Shown here: one piece after another, positions 38,204 through 50,500 of the stretch
Position numbering within the stretch: position 1 is the stretch's first letter
How the letters are laid out: each line of letters opens with the position of its first letter
DNA from: Puffinus mauretanicus
Lineage: Eukaryota; Chordata; Aves; Procellariiformes; Procellariidae
Assembly: GCA_023333565.1 (NCBI GenBank)
Contig: JAJKFH010001217.1
Location: 124,001 to 188,000 of the forward strand
Reading direction: 5' to 3'
DNA length: 64,000 bases
The notes under the pieces: model-generated
Database searches by the model: none
The model's input: the letters and a program-made list of their open reading frames with translations, nothing else
What the model was told of the DNA's origin: nothing
Program-made: the position numbers and the translations under genes

Positions 38204-38476
38204 TAATAGCCTGGATATTACCGTTCATTCCTGGAACTTAAACTGAGAAATATTTCACAACACAATATATATGTTGCTAACAAAGGCACTGTATTTGAAC
38301 CACTCCTCCCTTCCCAATTGTTTTCTGCTTGGTTTGGATTTCCATCTGGCCATGAGGAAGTAAAGATGTACTCTGGATTTTTATTTTTTTAAACGTTGAC
38401 AAGCACATGAGCTGTACCTTTACTCGCTCACATAAGCGGCTGTCAGAATTTGCCTTGATTGGAAAGTAATTGACCT

Positions 38477-38680
38477 TTGTTCATAATTACAAAAAAAAAA
38501 ACACAGGCAAAGAAAAGAGATTTAAGAAAGGCTGCTGCTGCTATCAAACTTTATGATGAAGTAAGAAAACTGCAAAGATTTTTAAACCCACCAGAGCAAG
38601 AGGAATGCCTAAGAAAGCTTTGCACTGTGGTTGCACATGGAGACTATCAGCTACAGATTTTTGTATTTACTTTATATTAG
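38477..38680 (+). other. protein-like open frame, possible exon or pseudogene
   Basis: An open frame ends at TAG 38678-38680. From about 38511 it reads like a soluble helical protein: KKRDLRKAAAAIKLYDEVR, then LQRFLNPPEQEECLRKL and CTVVAHGDYQLQ, before hydrophobic residues to the stop. The charge alternation and absence of biased codons make it look more coding than its neighbours. Against this, the upstream CACAG at 38501-38505 lacks a pyrimidine tract, no clear GT donor follows, and no homologous protein comes to mind. It could be an exon fragment, an old retrocopy or chance. Confidence 0.22.
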
Positions 38681-41600
38681 TGACTTGCAGTGCAGTAATA
38701 GTTTAAACTGAAATATGAGTAAAACCTGCTTTAAAAAGAGGAAAAAATTTCACAAAAACGACACTAATGGTAGCATCCAAGTGTTATCAACAAACAATTC
38801 AACGCACAATAACCTGAGTGCCTCACAAGGAAGTCTGATTGACAGTCATCTGTAAAAGTGCCAGTGTCCACAGCACAAGAGTTCAAATGTAAGTTATCTG
38901 GGGCAAAGATGGTCTTTTTGTTGTGCCTTTACATTGTTTACAATGTTGGGAAGCCATTTCTCTAGGCCTTAGTATAATATAAATTATAGGTAATACTAAT
39001 AAAGTCCAACTTTCAGCAGAGAGCAATGGATATCCTTATTGGTAATCGTAACTGAAAGGTCATGAATTACAGGGCATGGAGCAAGAATTACCCGATCATA
39101 CCCAGAGATGTCTCCTCTAGGTCAAGGTTAGGGTGCACTGGAAGCACCGCAGCATTTATTTATTTCTGTCAGCAATGTCCTGCTCCTGTGATAAATTAAG
39201 GACTCAAGGCTCCAGGTCACTTTTGAACCCTTCGTCAGTTATAAATTCTCCTTAATAATAAGCAGAACTCTGTTAGCAAACATAATGATTTACAGTAATG
39301 AGGATGCTTGTACCATTTTTCCAGACTATACTGTCAGTTTATTTTATAATAGCCGGTATTTACAGAGCACTTTACTAACATAAACTAGTTAATTATATCC
39401 TCAACTGTTTCTATTCAAAATTCTAATGACGTAGTATCATGAACAATCATCAAACATTCTCTGAGACTTCTATGCTTGACTTACAGTATCAGATGAGCTC
39501 ATAGAAAGCAGCCGGCAAACACAGCAAAGTCTGAAAGGATCTTTATTGGTTTCCACCACCTAGTTATGTTCTTCAACTATTCCTTCAACTCCTTTGTTAT
39601 TCTGTTAAGCACATGACTTATTTTAATAGCAGCATTTTTTTACATTAGACTGAAGAGTGCATTACCACTCTGAATTCATTGTTCAAGGGCTTGTAACTCA
39701 ACCATAGTGTTTTGCTTAGGACCATCAAGTGGCAAAGAAATTCTCAACCTTGATTCACATTAGACTAAAGAAAAAAAAAACCAAAAAACCCTAAAAGTCA
39801 AGGATATGGTAGAGCTACTGCTTTTTGTAATCTTATACCAATTACCGTTTTTAGCATTCATATGTGTGAAATTGTTTTCCGACATAAATACAACTTTCTA
39901 CAAAAGAATTTTTGCACATGTACAAAAATTGGAGGCATTCACTATTCTTTAGCATACCCTGGGGCTCTAGGGGATTAGGGCATTCTATCTCTAAAAGCAA
40001 AATCAGTGCCTCCTAGCTATGTCTTCTATGATGCTTACAGACACTGTTGTCCTCCTAGTGGAAATTCCAAGGGGAGGGGGAAGAATGTTAACTGTTGATA
40101 TTCATTCTAGTTGGCTACTGGATTTCTGAACAAAGGGGAGGCAAAATTATCAGTGAACTATTAGACTCTCAAGACCTACAATGTAAAACCAGCATTAAGT
40201 ATTAAGAGAGCAACTGAAGACCAATTCCACCAAAACACATTGGAATTTTCACTCTGAGATGAGGCTTACATTTTAGCTAACATTTTCAGACAAAAATGTT
40301 TATTTAAGTAAGGTATTGGTAATGCAATCATCTCTATACTATCAAGTACTCTTACCCATTCATTATTACAGAAATTCTAGCAAGTAAACCATATGCTTAT
40401 TCTCTTTATACCAGAAAACTTTAAGGTTCAAGTGATGATGAGAAGAAGAGGAATACACTAAGCATGAAGACTGTAATATATAAAAAGTAGGTGACAATTG
40501 CGGTCATACACTGTCATTGGCAGATTTCCTAGACGGAAAATAGTTTGGCCCAGGGACATTCTGTATCCTCTAAATACTGTTCAGAGAGATAGAGTCAACC
40601 CAGGACAGACAAGTGCCTCCTCTATATTACTCTAACCTTGGCTTCCTCAGGGCCCTAACTACATTCCAACTTCTCCAAATTGCATAAGCCAAAACAATGT
40701 ACAGAGGACCTGAACAAGAACATTTTATAGGCCTTAAAGAGAAAGGAGCTGTCCATAAGAAGGTTTTATTTAAGTAGATAATTTCAGGGTCAAAATAGTA
40801 ATTTAAATATCAAATCTTTATTTCCAGCAACCATTGTTACTAAAATAACAAAATAAATACAATTAAATAAAGCTATAAGAAAGGAAACTGCTGAAGAATT
40901 TCCTTCCTTTTTAAATAGGGAAACATCTTATTCTCACAGCTGATTATTCCACTTTCTAGTCCACAATAACCAGGTTTTATATGCATTTAAGCTGGCCTCA
41001 TAATGTAAACGGCAGTGGTGTACTTCAGCAGACTGTCTTGCTTCTCTCACAGCATAAAGAGCACTGCACATTCAAAAGCAACACCAACAGGGAATACCCG
41101 TCAAGCCAAAGTTGCACTACACAGCTAAGACTGCTTTTAAAAAAAAGAAACCAAATGGTCCAATAATCCAGAATAAAAGCTTTAAACCTGCTGTTCAGAA
41201 GGAGGCTCATGACTATATCACATCTCACTATATTATGACTGACACATTTTCATAGAAAAGAAGTTATATAAGCAGTGAAGCATCTGACCACATGATATTT
41301 GCGTTAGAAAATTAGCACCATACAAATTAAACCTGTCACATACTAAGTGGATTTGTAACTGGTAATTGATAAATCTAGAAAAAGAGATATCACTGGGGAA
41401 TCACCGATGAAAAAGCAAGTTCCTAGTGGAGTCATGCTGGCATTAGCTCACACCCTCAAAACAATTCAATATCTGTCAGTAATCGAGAAGAAAATATAAG
41501 GTCACTACTAATCCAATTTTCAGAGAACATACATTACTGGATAATGAAGTGGTAAGCAATCTATACAAATAAGCATTGCTTGGTAAACTGGGCACAGTTC

Positions 41601-42138
41601 AAGATTTATAGTAAGATCATATTTCAAAACAAACAAAAAACCCCACAGTGACAGAATGGAAGATTATATCCTAGAGAAAAAGGGAAATAACCAAGGGAAC
41701 ACAAGGTCCTGATTTAACAATGCAACTAAAAATTACTAAAATGATCTCTGGATGTAAGAGAATAGCAGCAAAGATGTTTACCCAGTGTGTAACTGCCAAA
41801 GATTAGGCTATTCCTGTGATATTTTGCCCAATATTACTGTCCACACTTTTAAAGTACACTAAAAAACCCGACAGTTTTCACAAAGGTGACATAAGAATAA
41901 TTTGAAGTTTGAAGACCACAATTTAGAATGTGATACTTAAAAAATTCAAGGTGCTATTTAAGAGAAGGCGTAGATAGTAAATATTTATGCAAGTTGCAAT
42001 TTTTCAAGGCTTTTTCCTTAGGGTGACATTCCCACTACAGGATTTCAGTATTTCATGGCTGGAAGTTGGGTCTAGGAAAATTCAAATTGCAAATAAAGCT
42101 AACAAAGGGAATAAGTTACTGAAATGGAAGTAACTGGA

Positions 42139-42170
<32 letters not shown>

Positions 42171-42724
42171 TCATGAAGCAAGTTTCTCAAAATATTCTGA
42201 AACCTGAAAAATTTTAATCTCTCTATCTTGCTTCCCTCAAAACTGTAGATCCAAAGGCTGTAGACTTCAGGCACTCCAAAACCATCAAACTGCCATCTAA
42301 TCAGTGCTTGAAAGCTATACTTACACAGTATGAGATAGCACCTGGCGATTTGAATCCCATTTTACCAACATTCCGCATAGCTACACAGGGAAAGTAAATG
42401 TCAACTGCATGAAACAGCTGCAATATTTAAAAGACATATGACATCTCAGAAATACCACATGGTGTGGGCATCAAAACTTTTTCCTCTGCAAAATATTCAG
42501 TTTGTATAAATTGAAAAAGAAACATGAACTGAAGCCTAACCAGAACAGAACAACTAAAATCTATGAAGTAGTAGTTTTATCTTTGAGTCATCTCAATATT
42601 AAAACAGTTTACAGGGGATGTGATTTTCCTCACTTGAAATCTTTTTAACTCTACACAGGGATTCAATATTTATTCAGGATAACATGGACCAAATTCAGGC
42701 CCTAAAACAAGAGCACATATCTTT
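38681..42724. other. AT-rich unique noncoding DNA
   Basis: No gene is recognised. Open frames on both strands at 40981-41228 overlap each other and have no domain. The stretch 39160-39310 looks less random (few homopolymers, many TAAT/ATTA cores) and might be conserved. A T20-(GT)6 tract lies at 42139-42170. Confidence 0.5.
42139..42170 (+). repeat. T20 followed by (GT)6
   Basis: Twenty T, then six GT units. Simple sequence, likely length-variable. Confidence 0.9.
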
Positions 42725-42835
42725 CCAGCCACAAGTTATTGATCCTACTACAGCAGTTGTGGCTTGGGTTATGCAGGATGTCAAACTACATGATCATATT
42801 GATTTTGAAAACTTTGTCTTAATTTACTCAGATTA
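42725..42835 (+). mobile_element. CR1 LINE 3' tail remnant
   Basis: GGCTTGGGTTATGCAGGATG (42761-42780), TCAAACTACATGATCATATTG, and a TTGAAAACTTTGTCTT stretch follow the order of the amniote CR1 3' end (TTATGCAGGAGGTCAGACTAGATGATCATAATGG). Divergence is high, so the insertion is old. A frame open across it (ending at TGA near 42851) is a by-product of the tail and not a gene. Confidence 0.6.
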
Positions 42836-43739
42836 TATAACTCAACATTGAAACGGTCATTTATTTTCCTTTGCTGAGCAAGAAGGTAATTAAAGAGTTT
42901 TGAAAGTGAAGCCTCTTAAGTAGATGCCCAGATATGGGTTAGGCAATACTTCTGGAAAAAAAATTTAAAAAAAAAAAATCTGCTATGTTTTTACTTAAGT
43001 TTTACTACAGTTTTAACAGATGAAAATAAACAGGAAAGAGCTGAACCATGTGACTGGCTCACTTCTTCCCAAAGTTCACCTGCACCTGCTATGTGGTCTA
43101 CAGCTTGAGGACATCCAGAAGAAAAGCTGTCCAGGTATAGGCTGCTATTACATGATGGGGAAAGAAAAATTCCCAGACAGATATAATGTTTTGTTTTGCT
43201 GTTTGACTGCACTCATGATAGCCTAAAGAATTAAACATGTATAAACAAACATTTATGTGCCTTTATGTGACCATTCCCAAAATTATCTTGAACAGCACTG
43301 ACATTTACCTAATTCCCCCTCTCTACCCTCCCTGCCTCCCCAAAAATTAAACTAATTCAAGTCAATTAAATTTTCTACTGCCAATAAGCTTAGGGAAAGC
43401 AAACAAATAGGTAACCTTGTCAAGAAATATTTCCACTGGTTACCTCTGACTGAAGAGAAGGTCAACATTGCTTTATTTTTGAAACATGGCAGCTTGACAG
43501 GTCTCCTTTACCCTTCTCCCACCTGCTTTAATGTTGGCTAACCTCTGAACTACAGCCCAAATCCTGCCACCACACTACCACTGACTGCAATTACAAATTA
43601 CTGTCCCATCATTTCCTGCATTTAGGGATGTCAGTGGAGTTGTCATAAGTACGTAATTGCTGTGCGAAACCCTCACAACTGGCTTCTGCTCTGATCTATG
43701 GAACCACTCAATTCTACAGCTGTCAGAGTGCTGACACCA

Positions 43740-43990
43740 ACAGCAGTTAATGACAACGCGTCATCTCTCTGGCTCGTTTACCTGCCGACCCTGCAAACAA
43801 ATGGACACTAGCAGGGAAGATAGGGAGGCGAGCAGCAGATACCATATTTGTCATAATCGCTATGATCCACAGTAGAAGAAAATCAATTCCTCTTAATCGA
43901 ATAGAGTGACTTATTAAGGGTTATAAGTCCTGGCTGGAGAGCTGTACTGATTTGATTACGCTGGGAGAGAAATTAGCAATGAGCTCTTGA
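43740..43990. promoter_or_regulatory. possible conserved enhancer-like element
   Basis: Eight CpG occur within about 203 bases (43757, 43759, 43775, 43786, 43829, 43858, 43898 and 43959), against very few in the flanks. Binding-site-like words include CGTTTACC and GCAAACAAATG (forkhead type), TCTTAATCGAAT, TTATTAAGG and TTTGATTACG (homeodomain type). No open frame is meaningful. This is the best enhancer candidate in the window on appearance; conservation is untested. Confidence 0.3.
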
Positions 43991-46900
43991 ACTATCTTTC
44001 CTTTTGTCTTCTGGCTCAGAGTTGCTATTAAATGATTATCTTATGAGAATCTTAGTAAGCAAGTCATGCTTTGACCAGGGAAAGCAGCAGGAAAAAGGGT
44101 ACTGAAAAGGTTCCTGAAGTGTTGACAGACAGGGATGTGAACAAACACAATATGCCCATCGCAGCATTTCTGATTCTTGATTGAAACAGCACAGCAATGG
44201 CACGTACCTGAGACAAACACTTGAGACTTTCCAGAACAACCCTCTTCAGTTCAGCAGTACCTCAGCCACTTTGCGGATTGGCAAGGAATGACTTAGACTG
44301 TGATATACTGCAAGTACAAATTAAAACTGGCCCAAAAATCCAGTTTGCAACAAATCTTTCTTCATTTAAGAAATGTTTCCCAGATTTTAAAATCGTCAAA
44401 CGTGAGTCTTTACAAACACTACTTAAGAGATTAGGAAGCAAGGAAGTAGAGTAAAGATGGAACATACACATTTAAGATGAGAACTGACAAAACAGAGTTT
44501 CTCTTTCCACTTAAAATAGCACATCGTTATCCTGCATTTTGAGTATACCACTGGCTTTTAAGTATTAGATTCAGAATTAGATTTAACCAACCCTAATAGG
44601 GAGCCTGGGACTGCGGGTTTTGTGTGTCTAAACTGGGGAAAAATATGCATAGAAAAGATGCTTGGTTTGACTTTTCAAAGCAAGAATCACTGGAATTAAT
44701 GGAAGTTGTGTACCAAGCACCTTCCAGGATCACAATGACTGCTACAAATGCAGTGAAGTGGCACCATATCTTTTATTAGCAACAATAGGCCAGGCCATCA
44801 GAGATGCATGCATACAGAGAAAATTTAAGTAAAGTAAATGATAGAGTCCATGGACATCAGCTAATCATCTTGTTCACTAATCTTAAAACTATTTCAACAG
44901 CCTTCCTAACATACTAAGACCAAAGAATTTTAAAGAATCTACATATTTATTCCATATTATCACAATTCTGTGCTTCACTACAAACTCCGAAGTGGAGAAG
45001 CCTTGGAAAACATCAAATTTCATTATTACATTTCTTGATACAGTCTATTTGGAGTTCTCAGTTCTGTGCAAGGGTCATATTCCAGCTAAATAAAACTTAA
45101 CTGAAAAGAAATGACAAGCTATGGGTCTTCTTTTGCTCCCATACCACAATAGTTTGTGACTAACACTAGTATTCCTAGATAGTAGAAAATCAGTTCTATT
45201 ATTTTACACAAAGCTGTATTGATAGCTTTAATCACAATGATTTTGCTACTTATGATTAAAGAAATATTTAAAAATAAGGACTCACAAATTAAAAATAGCA
45301 GTTCTGCCAGTTTCCAGAATGTGCTTATGCTATTGCCCTAGAAACCTCACAGACGCAGCAGTAATATCCATGTGATGAATTACATTTATCATGCACCTTT
45401 GACCACCTCAACTGCTCTCTGCATGTTAATCTATCACTTTGGGAATTATTCAACCGTTCCAGGCCCCAGAGCTTCAAATGAACACCATTAGAAATAAGTT
45501 ACAGAAGTTACAATTGCTGGGAATATCTTGTTTACCCAGGCTTGAACACACATAACACTGATGAAATCTTCAGGGTACCTAACTGCTTAAGATCTCAGAA
45601 TCTGGTAATTCACACCTGTAAACAGTGATTTCTTGAGTGGATTTTGATGGCAAGGTGAAAGGGAAGTTTCTGGTATATAGGTCCCTGGTCCTAAGTATCT
45701 AGATACTGTAACCTGTTCCAAAATCCTTCCAGAGTTTAGGAAGGACATTGGCAGGAGCTATTCAGAGGATCTTGGTTCACAAAAAGTTGATATTTAGAAA
45801 GGGGCAAAGTTTCTACCCTGTTTCTTCCCTTTGCTTTCCCCATCACAGCACTCACAAGAAGTCATCCTGAAGGCAGAGTCAAACATGGCCTCTTCAAATG
45901 AAGTGATCACAACTTGGTAAGGTGATAGACAACAGAAGGTAGTCATCTTGGAAAAAAGAGCAGACAATCTTAAGATGACACTAATAATCTGGAATATAAT
46001 AAATACATATGTACCATACAGAAACATACACATATTTACAAAAATATATCAATACAGACACATACTTTACATTTCTTCCTGTTTGATATTTCCTACTATT
46101 TTAGTACACTTACTAGTAAATACTAACAGGAAATTAATCAGTATTGCAACTTGCCAAAGAAATCTCCCTACTCTACATAAACACAGAATTTAATAATCCA
46201 TTCTTTGATCAGATTTACAGTTCACCCTCTGTTTTCAGATGCTCTAGTAAATTAGTATTTCCTCCTATAGCATTAGAGAAAGAGCTTATTAAATGAAAGC
46301 CAGCAAGTAAAGCATACTATTCTATAAGGTTAGAGCCATAAGAATCATTTAACTCTCAATACAAAAGCAGTTCTGTCAAAATAGTCCCCTTTGACAGCTG
46401 TAACTACTACATCTATTTTGATTATAACTTTGAATATAATATAAACTGACATATTACAGGAAAAGACCTGTATTAATCAGAAAGGCTAAGACCAGTACTC
46501 GCCAATAACCCTGAGCTTGGATCATTTGATTGCTTTATTGTGCCAAAGCATTCAAGTGCACTGAAGTTAGGACCACTTTGCAATACACATTACTACAGCA
46601 TTATTCAAAAACTTGATACATCTTTATTTCTGATTATACAAAACTGTATCCTTTCACCAATTAATCCTGCTTATGATAAATAGGTCAAAGAAATCAAATA
46701 CAAAACTGAATTAATTCTCACTTGTAGAATGATTTGAAGGGTGTTACTACAAGAATATATTACATCTTAAAGAAAATATGAGAACAATGTCCATTTTTTA
46801 GGTATTAAATCTAGGAATGTGTACCAGACAACAGCTAGCTTCCTTCTCCGTGTACCATCAGTGAAACTATTATAATTAAAATTATACACACATATATGAA

Positions 46901-47051
46901 TAAAAGCACTGCTTTTACATTTTTCAAGGGTATGTCCGTATAGGTAGCATATTTTCATAAAGTTTGTTCATCAAATCCAAAAGAATAAACTCCTTAATAA
47001 CATTTCTGTTATTAACTGAATTAAGATTATTTTTCCTAACAAGAGATATTA

Positions 47052-47085
47052 AATATAAAATGAATCGAAAAATTCATTTTATATT
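47052..47085. repeat. perfect 14-base inverted repeat, 6-base loop
   Basis: AATATAAAATGAAT (47052-47065), loop CGAAAA, ATTCATTTTATATT (47072-47085). It is the longest perfect hairpin I found. AT richness lowers its significance, and there is no GC stem or U-tract context suggesting a structured RNA. Confidence 0.85.
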
Positions 47086-47199
47086 GAAAAGACTGTTTCA
47101 ATAGAATATCTTATAAATCCATCTGCAAAATTGAGTTATGAATTAAAACTTAGGTAAAGAAAGACCTGTCAGTCATTTTAGCACTTTCTTTGGGCCAAT

Positions 47200-47520
47200 C
47201 TATCTGAGGCAGCTGCAAACCTACATTTAACGGTCATATATTTTCTTTTAAATCGGCTTCCAAATGCATCTCAGAGAATGGGCTATGACAATGGTTTAAA
47301 GCTTTATTCCCCTCTGCAGTTACAAGTCATCACAATGCTGACTCTAATCAGGTTACTCTGCATCTGTCTGTCACAAATAACCTAGTAACAACTAAATGGA
47401 TTGCCATAAATCTTTCAATTAGAATTTATAACTTTATTAGCACAATATTTTTGAACTGATTGCATTACCTTGAAGAGCAGCTTTCATTTATTTTGTCATT
47501 TGGGGGTCAAATGTGTACAA
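47200..47520. promoter_or_regulatory. possible conserved noncoding element
   Basis: Text-book enhancer-like composition: no homopolymers, SOX-type ACAATGG words (near 47289 and 47517), AT-rich homeodomain words (CAATTAGAATTTATAAC near 47418), and isolated CpG (AACGGTC, ATCGGCTTCC). No coding potential. This is an impression that needs alignment to other birds. Confidence 0.25.
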
Positions 47521-50500
47521 TGGCTGGAAGCTGCATACACAATAGGAAGTCTTACTTCAACTTCACAGTGGTCTCCAGAATTTCTCTTCTTCAGAGTGTA
47601 TAGACAAATTTTTAAAGGAATACTTTGTTTGCTGTGCTGAGGTTGAATGATGGTATGCCACTTGGCTAAATGTGACCAAGTTTATTCATGACACACAAGG
47701 GTCATACTACCACTTTTATGGCCTAATAAGGCTTCATGAAAGAGTAATTTGCCATCAGCTAAGTTTTCAAAGGGTTTTAGTCTCTTTTTGTTTTGCTTTA
47801 GAGCTGCTGAAAGCCATGCCAAGGATCAAATCTCTACACAGGGGATAAGTATCAAGTGATATTCAGTGGTCTTCACAAATGTGGCTTCATACATCTGCAT
47901 CTTGATTCATCAGGTAGGAAAAAACCAAATGACATTAGTTGCCTAAAAATTTTGAAGCATTTACATTATTATGTAAGTATTGTGCATTTTCTTTGGTGAA
48001 CTATAACAATTCCAAACAGCACACACTGTCGTTAAGAAAAGGAAATAACCTGAGCAGCTGATTTAGATGAATATGTTTCAGCGTTTTAAATTAAATACAC
48101 TGGTATACAAACACAAATGCATTCATGTTAAATACATACGCACACATGGACTTACATACCCAGAATCAAAGTACAGTTTAAGTTGCATTTTTGTTTTAAG
48201 GAACTAATTTTTACAAATTTTAGACGTAATGGATAAAATGTGAAATTTGGAAAAAAAAAAAGTTAAAGATAAAATTCAGTAACAACAGCTATTTTAGGGA
48301 AGCTGAAGCTAAAGCCACTTTCCTACCAGAAGACTGAAAAAGATCAGGAGTTGAAGTGAAAATGGGAACCTTCATAAGATGAAGGCTCAGAAATATCCAT
48401 GCATTCCTTTGTGTTTTGCTTATTATTAAATGGGAGATCCCAAAGTTCTGCAAGGCTGTTAACATGCATTGGATTCTCTGGTGTGATCGATCTATGGATA
48501 ACTTACCAACGTTCACTGGCTCTGTGTGTAAATGTAAACACAGATACAAGTAACAGATAGTTCATTACTGTTTCTACTTAGAGAGGTAGGTGAAAGGTGC
48601 ATAACAGGTGAAAAGTGCATGTACAGAGATACAAAGTACTTCAGCTCCTACTTACATGCTATAGAAAAAAAGAATTAATTAGTCTACTTGCTAGAAAGCT
48701 ATGAAGTCATCAGTTTAGATTTTGTTTCTTCCTTACAAACACAGAAACTTTTGCTCAAAAAGAGAAAGAAACCTACACTAAGGAAATTATTATAAAAAGG
48801 AACTAGTTCACTACTACTTGTATTATTTCTCTGTATAATTGTAATGTGATACAGTCTCACCAGGTGGTGACCATCTACTTATTTCCTATAGGACTTTTAG
48901 TCTTCTAGAATCTGTTGCAAAACTCCTTTCAAATGAATGAAAATTTACTGACCTGTCCTCTGGCCCAGACTGTTAGTCTAAGAATTTGACAGAACAAGTC
49001 AGAATTAATAAGCTGTTCAAATTTCACTGTTCCCTTCAGTCTTTTCTTGATACATTAAATGATCATAAAATCAAACCAAACTTCTTCCATTCCCTGGACA
49101 AGCCAGAAGTCACCTGAGAGTCATAGAAGGATGAAGAATACTCCTGTTGGTCTGAAAGACCCAAGCTCTACATTTGCCACAGCCTATTTGGCCAGTACTG
49201 CTTAAGTCACAAGCTAGACCTGTCTTTGTTCTATGTCTGCAAAATATTTCTAGTGCTACTTCTTGTACTCAAGATAAGCACTAAAAACTTTAAAGAGGAA
49301 AAAAATACCACCCCACTTAATTAAGACTTCAGCAATACACAGCAACTGAAGTGTGAGCAAAACATTGAACAAGCAAGGTACAAAAAATAACTAAGCACCA
49401 TCCGTTTTGGGCACTGACTCAGACTGTGGTCCATCAGAAAATGATGTACATGGTCATGTAATTACACACCGCTATAATAAAGCAGAATTAATGTTTGACA
49501 CACCACCTTTTATCTACATAACTATATACATAAATGAGATTTGTATATATAAAACACACACCCCCCACAGACATAACTGAATACTTCACTTTACATTGTC
49601 CAAAACAAGTGCATTACACAGGCAAATATGCCTCTGCCATGCCCGTATTAAGAAAATAACACATCTACATTGTTACTTATCAAATGAAGCTGCCCTGCTT
49701 TTGTTTCTGCTAACCTAGGCTATTCAAACAGTGGCTTGCGACTTAAGATTTGACATCCAAGTGTATTTAAGCATCCCAGCAAACAAGTCAGGACTTGATG
49801 TTTCTATGAGCAACCTAGATCTGGCATGACAGGAGCCATGAGTGCCTCTCAAACATGCATGCCAACCAAAAGTCAGACACAGCCAGAAATAGAAAATCAG
49901 AAGCACAAATCACCCTCCTTCCTGCTTCCATGCACTTCTAAGTTTTAACTGAACCTTCACCCAAAAGTAAATTTGCTAAAGATAGTCCAAAATTCCTACG
50001 CTAGTTCATTTCAAAGATGCTATGGAAACAAGTGTCAGTTCTTGGAAATCAAATTAGTTTTCAAACATACATGCCGTAAGGAGCCAAAATAACTTCTGGT
50101 TTATCTTTACACACCTGCCTCTTACTGAAATGAAGTTTAGGAAACAGTCTTTAAAAATATAAATAGCTTAAAATAAACCAATAGTATCTTATTCCCTAAT
50201 AAAAATCTGTAGCAGCAAAATAATTATCTTCTACACTAGAACCCTGTTAAAGTTCTAAAGAAAACAGGGAAAAATTATTAAAAAACATATAATCAATATT
50301 CATGTACTGTCTAAAACCTACAATTTCTTCTGTTCAAAAGCATCTCCACAGGGAGTCATAAGGAAATAGAGTGGTTAAGTTTCTTAAAAAACAATAAATT
50401 AGAAAGATAGGCCAGTTTATTCATCAAAACTGCTCATAGTTTACGTTTAAGAGACAGGGCTTGATTCTCTGTTGCTGATTTCTCTTCAGATTTATTATAT

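Larger units (their letters stand above)
28761..38460. other. AT-rich unique noncoding DNA with A/T tracts
   Basis: No gene is recognised. Open frames such as 29882-30238, 31817-32119, 33160-33426, 37138-37473 and 37362-37652 have no domain and often overlap another frame of the same DNA. Simple tracts, a hairpin and two CNE-like blocks are listed separately. A faint CR1-tail-like stretch (GACCATCAAATCCAAT near 36424) is too diverged to annotate. Confidence 0.5.
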
